Below are positions 61,144-64,000 of a stretch of DNA of 64,000 bases, one piece after another. Origin of the DNA: Thermogemmata fonticola (GTDB lineage Bacteria; Planctomycetota; Planctomycetia; Gemmatales; Gemmataceae); contig NZ_JACEFB010000017.1 of NCBI RefSeq assembly GCF_013694095.1, positions 22,789 to 86,788 of the forward strand. Direction: 5' to 3'. A model generated the notes under the pieces. That model was not told where the DNA came from and made no database searches. It saw only the letters and a program-made list of their open reading frames with translations. The position numbers and the translations under genes are program-made. Position 1 is the first letter of the stretch. Every line of letters begins with the position of its first letter.

Positions 61144-61929
61144 TCAGTCTTTTTTCTGGAACTTGCCTTTGCCGAAGCCGCCGAAAGCGGGCACTAAGCG
61201 CGACCGGTCAAACGGCGCCCCCACCAATTCCTTCCAGGTCTTCTTTTGGTTATCGTCCAAGACATCGAGGATTTTGTTGATGGCTTCCTCCTCGGCTTTG
61301 TTGATCTTGGTCTGGACCTCCTGGAAGCGCTTCTGGATGTCCTTGAAGGCATCGGGGTCGAACTTCCCCTTGCCGCCGCCTTTGCCGAACCCCAAATCGG
61401 CCATCAGCTCCCGGCGTTCAGTTTGGAAGTCGCTGATGACTCCCTTGACCGTCGCCTTTTGGCTGTCGGTGAGTTTGAGGGCCTCGACAATTTCCGCGTT
61501 GGTAAAGGCATTGACGCCGAGGAGTTGGCGTTCGATTTGCTTGAGCCGGTTGATCTGATCCTTGTTGAGGATGTCGCCGAGTTGCTTGTAAGCCTCCTTT
61601 GCGATGGCGATATTGGCCTTTTCCAGTTTGGCTTTGTCCTCATCGGAGAGTTTGCCAAAGCCGAAGCCACCGCCCTTACCCCCTTTCCCACCGAATTTGA
61701 ACTCGATGCCGTGCTCTTTACGGATTTCCGCGGCGGTTTGGAAGAACTCTTTCGACCATTCATTGACTTTGGCGATTTGTTCTTCGGTCATTTTCAATTC
61801 TTCTTGGATGGCTTTGTTGATGACCAGGAAGTTTGGTCCGCCGCCGACGCCGAAGAAGCCCGGTTGGGCCTGCACGACGGCAAACATAGCGGCAGCGAGC
61901 AAGCCGGCGACCCAGTAACGTGTGCGCAT
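61144..61929 (-). CDS. Exported helical protein, Gly/Lys-rich linkers
   Basis: 261 residues from ATG 61929, which begins a signal peptide (YWVAGLLAAAMFAVVQAQPG). The mature protein has two similar helical units: one begins INKAIQEELKMTEEQIAKVNEWSKEF, the other ALKLTDSQKATVKGVISDFQTERREL. Each is followed by Gly/Lys-rich segments (FGGKGGKGGGFGFGKL; LGFGKGGGKGKFDPDAF). 'EELKMTEEQIAKV' and 'ALKLTDSQKATVK' resemble the LTxxQ motif of CpxP/Spy-type chaperones, so a periplasmic chaperone-like role is possible. Family membership is otherwise unassigned; similar proteins are common in Gemmataceae. Confidence 0.78.
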   Translation of the reverse strand: MRTRYWVAGLLAAAMFAVVQAQPGFFGVGGGPNFLVINKAIQEELKMTEEQIAKVNEWSKEFFQTAAEIRKEHGIEFKFGGKGGKGGGFGFGKLSDEDKAKLEKANIAIAKEAYKQLGDILNKDQINRLKQIERQLLGVNAFTNAEIVEALKLTDSQKATVKGVISDFQTERRELMADLGFGKGGGKGKFDPDAFKDIQKRFQEVQTKINKAEEEAINKILDVLDDNQKKTWKELVGAPFDRSRLVPAFGGFGKGKFQKKD

Positions 61930-62082
61930 GACCTTCCTCCTCCACAGGGGTAAAGCTGACCAACAATCCAAGCACGTGCCTCACGCTGAGGCCTACGGTA
62001 CAGGACAGCTTACTTTCCGGATAGTGAAAAGACCGTGAGAAAAAGGCTATTAGACAGGGATGTTACGGGACACGGGATGCTC

Positions 62083-62988
62083 TCAGGGGGTGGGGCGGAT
62101 AGTCGGGGGCAGGCCCGCCCCTCCGGGAGCCAGAGGAGAGGGGGAAGGCGCCGACGGACCAGGCCGGGCCGGCGGTGGAGACTGCGGCGCTTGACGGCGG
62201 GTAAACCCCGGCACATCCTCAAACCGGAAAACCTTCTGCGGGTCAATCCCCGGAATGTTGATCTTGTGGTTGGCCAGCGACCACTGCTCTATGGTGTCAT
62301 TCGCTTTGACGATGTAGGCCTGGGCCGGCAAATACGCCAGGGAGCCGGTGCGCGGGCCATACAACGCCAGCCGCAACTGCTTAAATTCCTCCTTGTCCTT
62401 GGCCAAAAGCGGCTTGATGTCCAGGTAAATGTAGTACTGATCCTCGTTGAACAGGGTGATCTGGAAGCGTTTTTTCAGGTTTTCGGCCTTGAGGCCAGAG
62501 AGGAAATCGATCATGAGATTGTCGGTCGAGGCGTTGGGTTGCCGAGCGGGATCCGGAAGTTTCCATTCCGTGATGGTGCGATCCAAGCCGCTGTAAGCGT
62601 AGATTTCCTTGCCGGTGCAGATAAAGGCTTCGTAATCTTGGCCGGTTTTGTCCCCGACATACACCAGGCGCATGCGGGCGTAGTTAGGCTTCATGCAGAG
62701 CAGCTCGCCTTTGTATTCCTTGTCGGATTTGAAGACGCCCGTGGCGGCGGGATCGGAGCGTTTGAGCGTCACGGTCACAAAGATGTTGGTGATGCCCTCC
62801 ATCGCTTTCTGCCAACCTTGCAGGTGGGCGTCGAGCCGAGCCTCAGCACTGCCCGGAGGAGGGGGCGAGACCGGTACGCCGGAGGGAGGAGCGCTTTGAG
62901 CTACGGCACGGGAAAAGCCTGGGGCGTACAGGCTGACCAAGGCTAAGACGGAAAAGCACGCTGTCCGCAACCACTTTCCGTAAGACAT
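62083..62988 (-). CDS. TIGR03009-type exported protein (LolA-like fold)
   Basis: 301 residues. Signal peptide (FSVLALVSLYAPGFSRAVAQ), a short Pro-rich segment, then the planctomycete domain TIGR03009 starting LDAHLQGWQKAMEGITNIFVTVTLKR and including YKGELLCMKPNYARMRLVY, FICTGKEIYAYSGLDRTITEW, LMIDFLSGLKAENLKKRFQITLF and YLDIKPLLAKDKEEFKQLRLALY. The architecture is that of LolA/LolB-like beta-barrel-groove proteins. The C-terminus is Pro/Ala-rich. Lipid or lipoprotein handling is an inference from the fold. Confidence 0.9.
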   Translation of the reverse strand: MSYGKWLRTACFSVLALVSLYAPGFSRAVAQSAPPSGVPVSPPPPGSAEARLDAHLQGWQKAMEGITNIFVTVTLKRSDPAATGVFKSDKEYKGELLCMKPNYARMRLVYVGDKTGQDYEAFICTGKEIYAYSGLDRTITEWKLPDPARQPNASTDNLMIDFLSGLKAENLKKRFQITLFNEDQYYIYLDIKPLLAKDKEEFKQLRLALYGPRTGSLAYLPAQAYIVKANDTIEQWSLANHKINIPGIDPQKVFRFEDVPGFTRRQAPQSPPPARPGPSAPSPSPLAPGGAGLPPTIRPTP

Positions 62989-63309
62989 GGGTGGGAACTC
63001 TCCTGGGGATGGATCCTACTCTGTGGCAGGCGGGTTCCGACGGCCCGGCTCCCCGCCCGGACCCTGACTGGCTTATACACAATGTCCGTCCGAGGGAAAA
63101 GTCCGTTTTGAATCGAAGGGGAACTTTGGGGAGGTCCCGAAGTCCTGGACCGAGTGTGAGAACTTCTTGCCAGGGTGGTTTTGAAGGGGTGCAAACTGCA
63201 AACAGAAGCGGGGGACAACGGCTAAGACTTGCCTGCGGGCCGGGGATGGCGAATAGTGTTGATAGCAGGGCGAGGTGATAACCAATTCACACGCGAGGAT
63301 GCTGGGAAC
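62989..63309. other. Divergent intergenic region, no gene seen
   Basis: Spacer between the TIGR03009 gene (leftward) and rsmD (rightward). The rsmD frame is open for 27 codons upstream of ATG 63310 without protein-like content. No confident promoter boxes. Confidence 0.4.
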
Positions 63310-63942
63310 ATGTGGGAAAAGACGCAGGTACGGATTGTGGCCGGTCGCTTACGGGGCCGGAAGTTGCATGTGGTGGTCAAGGAAGGAATGCGTCCCACAC
63401 CGCAATTGGTGCGGGAGGCCTACTTTAGCATCATGGGCAATGCGATTCCGGGTCGGCTATTTTACGATGTCTTTGCAGGCACCGGCGTGGTTGGCTTGGA
63501 AGCGGTGAGCCGAGGAGCGCTCGCTGCCCGCCTCATCGAAAATGACAGCCGCCAAGCCGCGGACATCCAGAAACACGCCGACCTCTTCGGAATCAGCCGG
63601 GACGTGCAGGTGCTTAAGGCCGACGCCTACCGTTGGGCGGAGCACTGGCAGCCATCGAGCACTGCTCCCGTCAATTTCTTCCTCAGCCCGCCCTTTGCGG
63701 ATTTGCACCAGCGCCTGGAACAATTCCTGATCCTCGTGCAAACCCTCTTGGCCAAAGCCCCGCCGGAATCGGTGCTCACCATCCAAGTTGAGCGGGGGTT
63801 CCCCGTGGAGCGGCTGCCGAACCTGCAAGCCTGGGACATCCGCCGCTATGGCCGCAATCTCCTGATGGTGTACGTCATTCCGGATCAGGAACACGCATCG
63901 GCGTCCGGGAAGGAACCACAAACCCATTCGGTGGGTCAATGA
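63310..63942 (+). CDS. rsmD: 16S rRNA (guanine(966)-N2)-methyltransferase RsmD
   Basis: Methylates G966 of 16S rRNA during 30S assembly using SAM. 210 residues from ATG 63310, close to the usual length. RsmD hallmarks: VRIVAGRLRGRKLHVV at the start, MRPTPQLVREAYFSIMGN, the SAM motif FYDVFAGTGVVGLEAVSRGA, and ARLIENDSRQAADIQKH. The catalytic motif normally DPPY/DPPF reads LSPPFAD, with Ser for Asp, which is unusual and could affect activity. The C-terminal ~20 residues are polar. Confidence 0.9.
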   Translation: MWEKTQVRIVAGRLRGRKLHVVVKEGMRPTPQLVREAYFSIMGNAIPGRLFYDVFAGTGVVGLEAVSRGALAARLIENDSRQAADIQKHADLFGISRDVQVLKADAYRWAEHWQPSSTAPVNFFLSPPFADLHQRLEQFLILVQTLLAKAPPESVLTIQVERGFPVERLPNLQAWDIRRYGRNLLMVYVIPDQEHASASGKEPQTHSVGQ

Positions 63943-63951
63943 CGTGACCCA
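63932..63951. repeat. Inverted repeat around the rsmD stop codon
   Basis: TGGGTCA (63932-63938) and TGACCCA (63945-63951) pair perfectly around a 6-base loop that contains the TGA stop. No T-run follows. Confidence 0.7.
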
Positions 63952-63971
63952 TTCCAAGGGCCGCACCTTCC

Positions 63972-63992
63972 ACCATTCACCATTCACCATTC
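63972..63992 (+). repeat. Three tandem ACCATTC units at the window edge
   Basis: ACCATTC at 63972, 63979 and 63986, followed by AATTCAC; the array may continue beyond the window. Confidence 0.85.
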
Positions 63993-64000
63993 AATTCACA

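Overview
The window looks like chromosomal DNA from a planctomycete, most likely of the family Gemmataceae. It is GC-rich. It carries two DUF1501 + DUF1549/DUF1553 'planctomycete cytochrome' gene pairs, a third cytochrome-type protein, a TIGR03009 protein, an aerobic formylglycine-generating enzyme, a Ser/Thr kinase with an N-terminal zinc ribbon, an ECF-type sigma factor and many secreted hypotheticals. The assignment rests on recognising these families by eye; no database search was possible.

Layout. 1-1234 (-): the sulfate ABC permeases cysT and cysW (cysW runs off the left edge). 1787-10268 (+): formylglycine-generating enzyme, membrane Ser/Thr kinase, an unknown Pro-rich protein, an ERF-type single-strand annealing protein, a PIG-L/BshB1-like deacetylase and a secreted alpha/beta-hydrolase-like protein. 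10364-17522 (mixed strands): housekeeping and signalling genes (hisI, apt, GNAT, an ImmA/IrrE-like protein, greA, FHA, an SDH-type ClpP-fold protease, rhomboid). 17961-24535 (-): DUF1549/1553 and DUF1501, then a translationally coupled GNAT/amidohydrolase pair. 25231-25650 (-): a Gly/Pro-rich secreted protein.

25777-35391 (+) is the most interesting block: a five-gene operon-like array made of a membrane pseudokinase, a secreted protein of unknown family with lower GC, a dynamin-like GTPase (SrfC-like), an actin/Hsp70-fold ATPase (SrfB-like) and a 595-residue protein of unknown family. 35596-44325 holds a BON-domain protein, a GT-C-like membrane protein, a PEBP-family protein, an ECF sigma factor, a zinc-ribbon membrane protein with a decayed neighbour, and an ABC-2 permease followed by a cytochrome-type protein.

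44643-49147 (-) is a decayed RHS/polymorphic-toxin locus: two ~466-bp copies of the RHS core end, at least three different toxin tips and three candidate immunity genes. One tip, with a colicin-D-like C-terminal half, is cut by an in-frame TAG. 49427-58143 (+) holds a second DUF1501/DUF1549 pair followed by a WD40/pre-peptidase protein and an M19 dipeptidase. 58324-64000 holds a PQQ-type propeller, a zinc-less MDR dehydrogenase, two secreted planctomycete-type proteins and rsmD.

A recurring oddity is short direct repeats that overlap or closely follow gene 3' ends, often duplicating the stop codon (2938-3031, 10337-10375, 22341-22420, 35374-35457, and near 45571-45608). A separate array has five GGAAAATC motifs at a near-constant 22-bp spacing (8911-9007). 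No rRNA gene, complete tRNA gene, CRISPR array or intact insertion sequence was seen.
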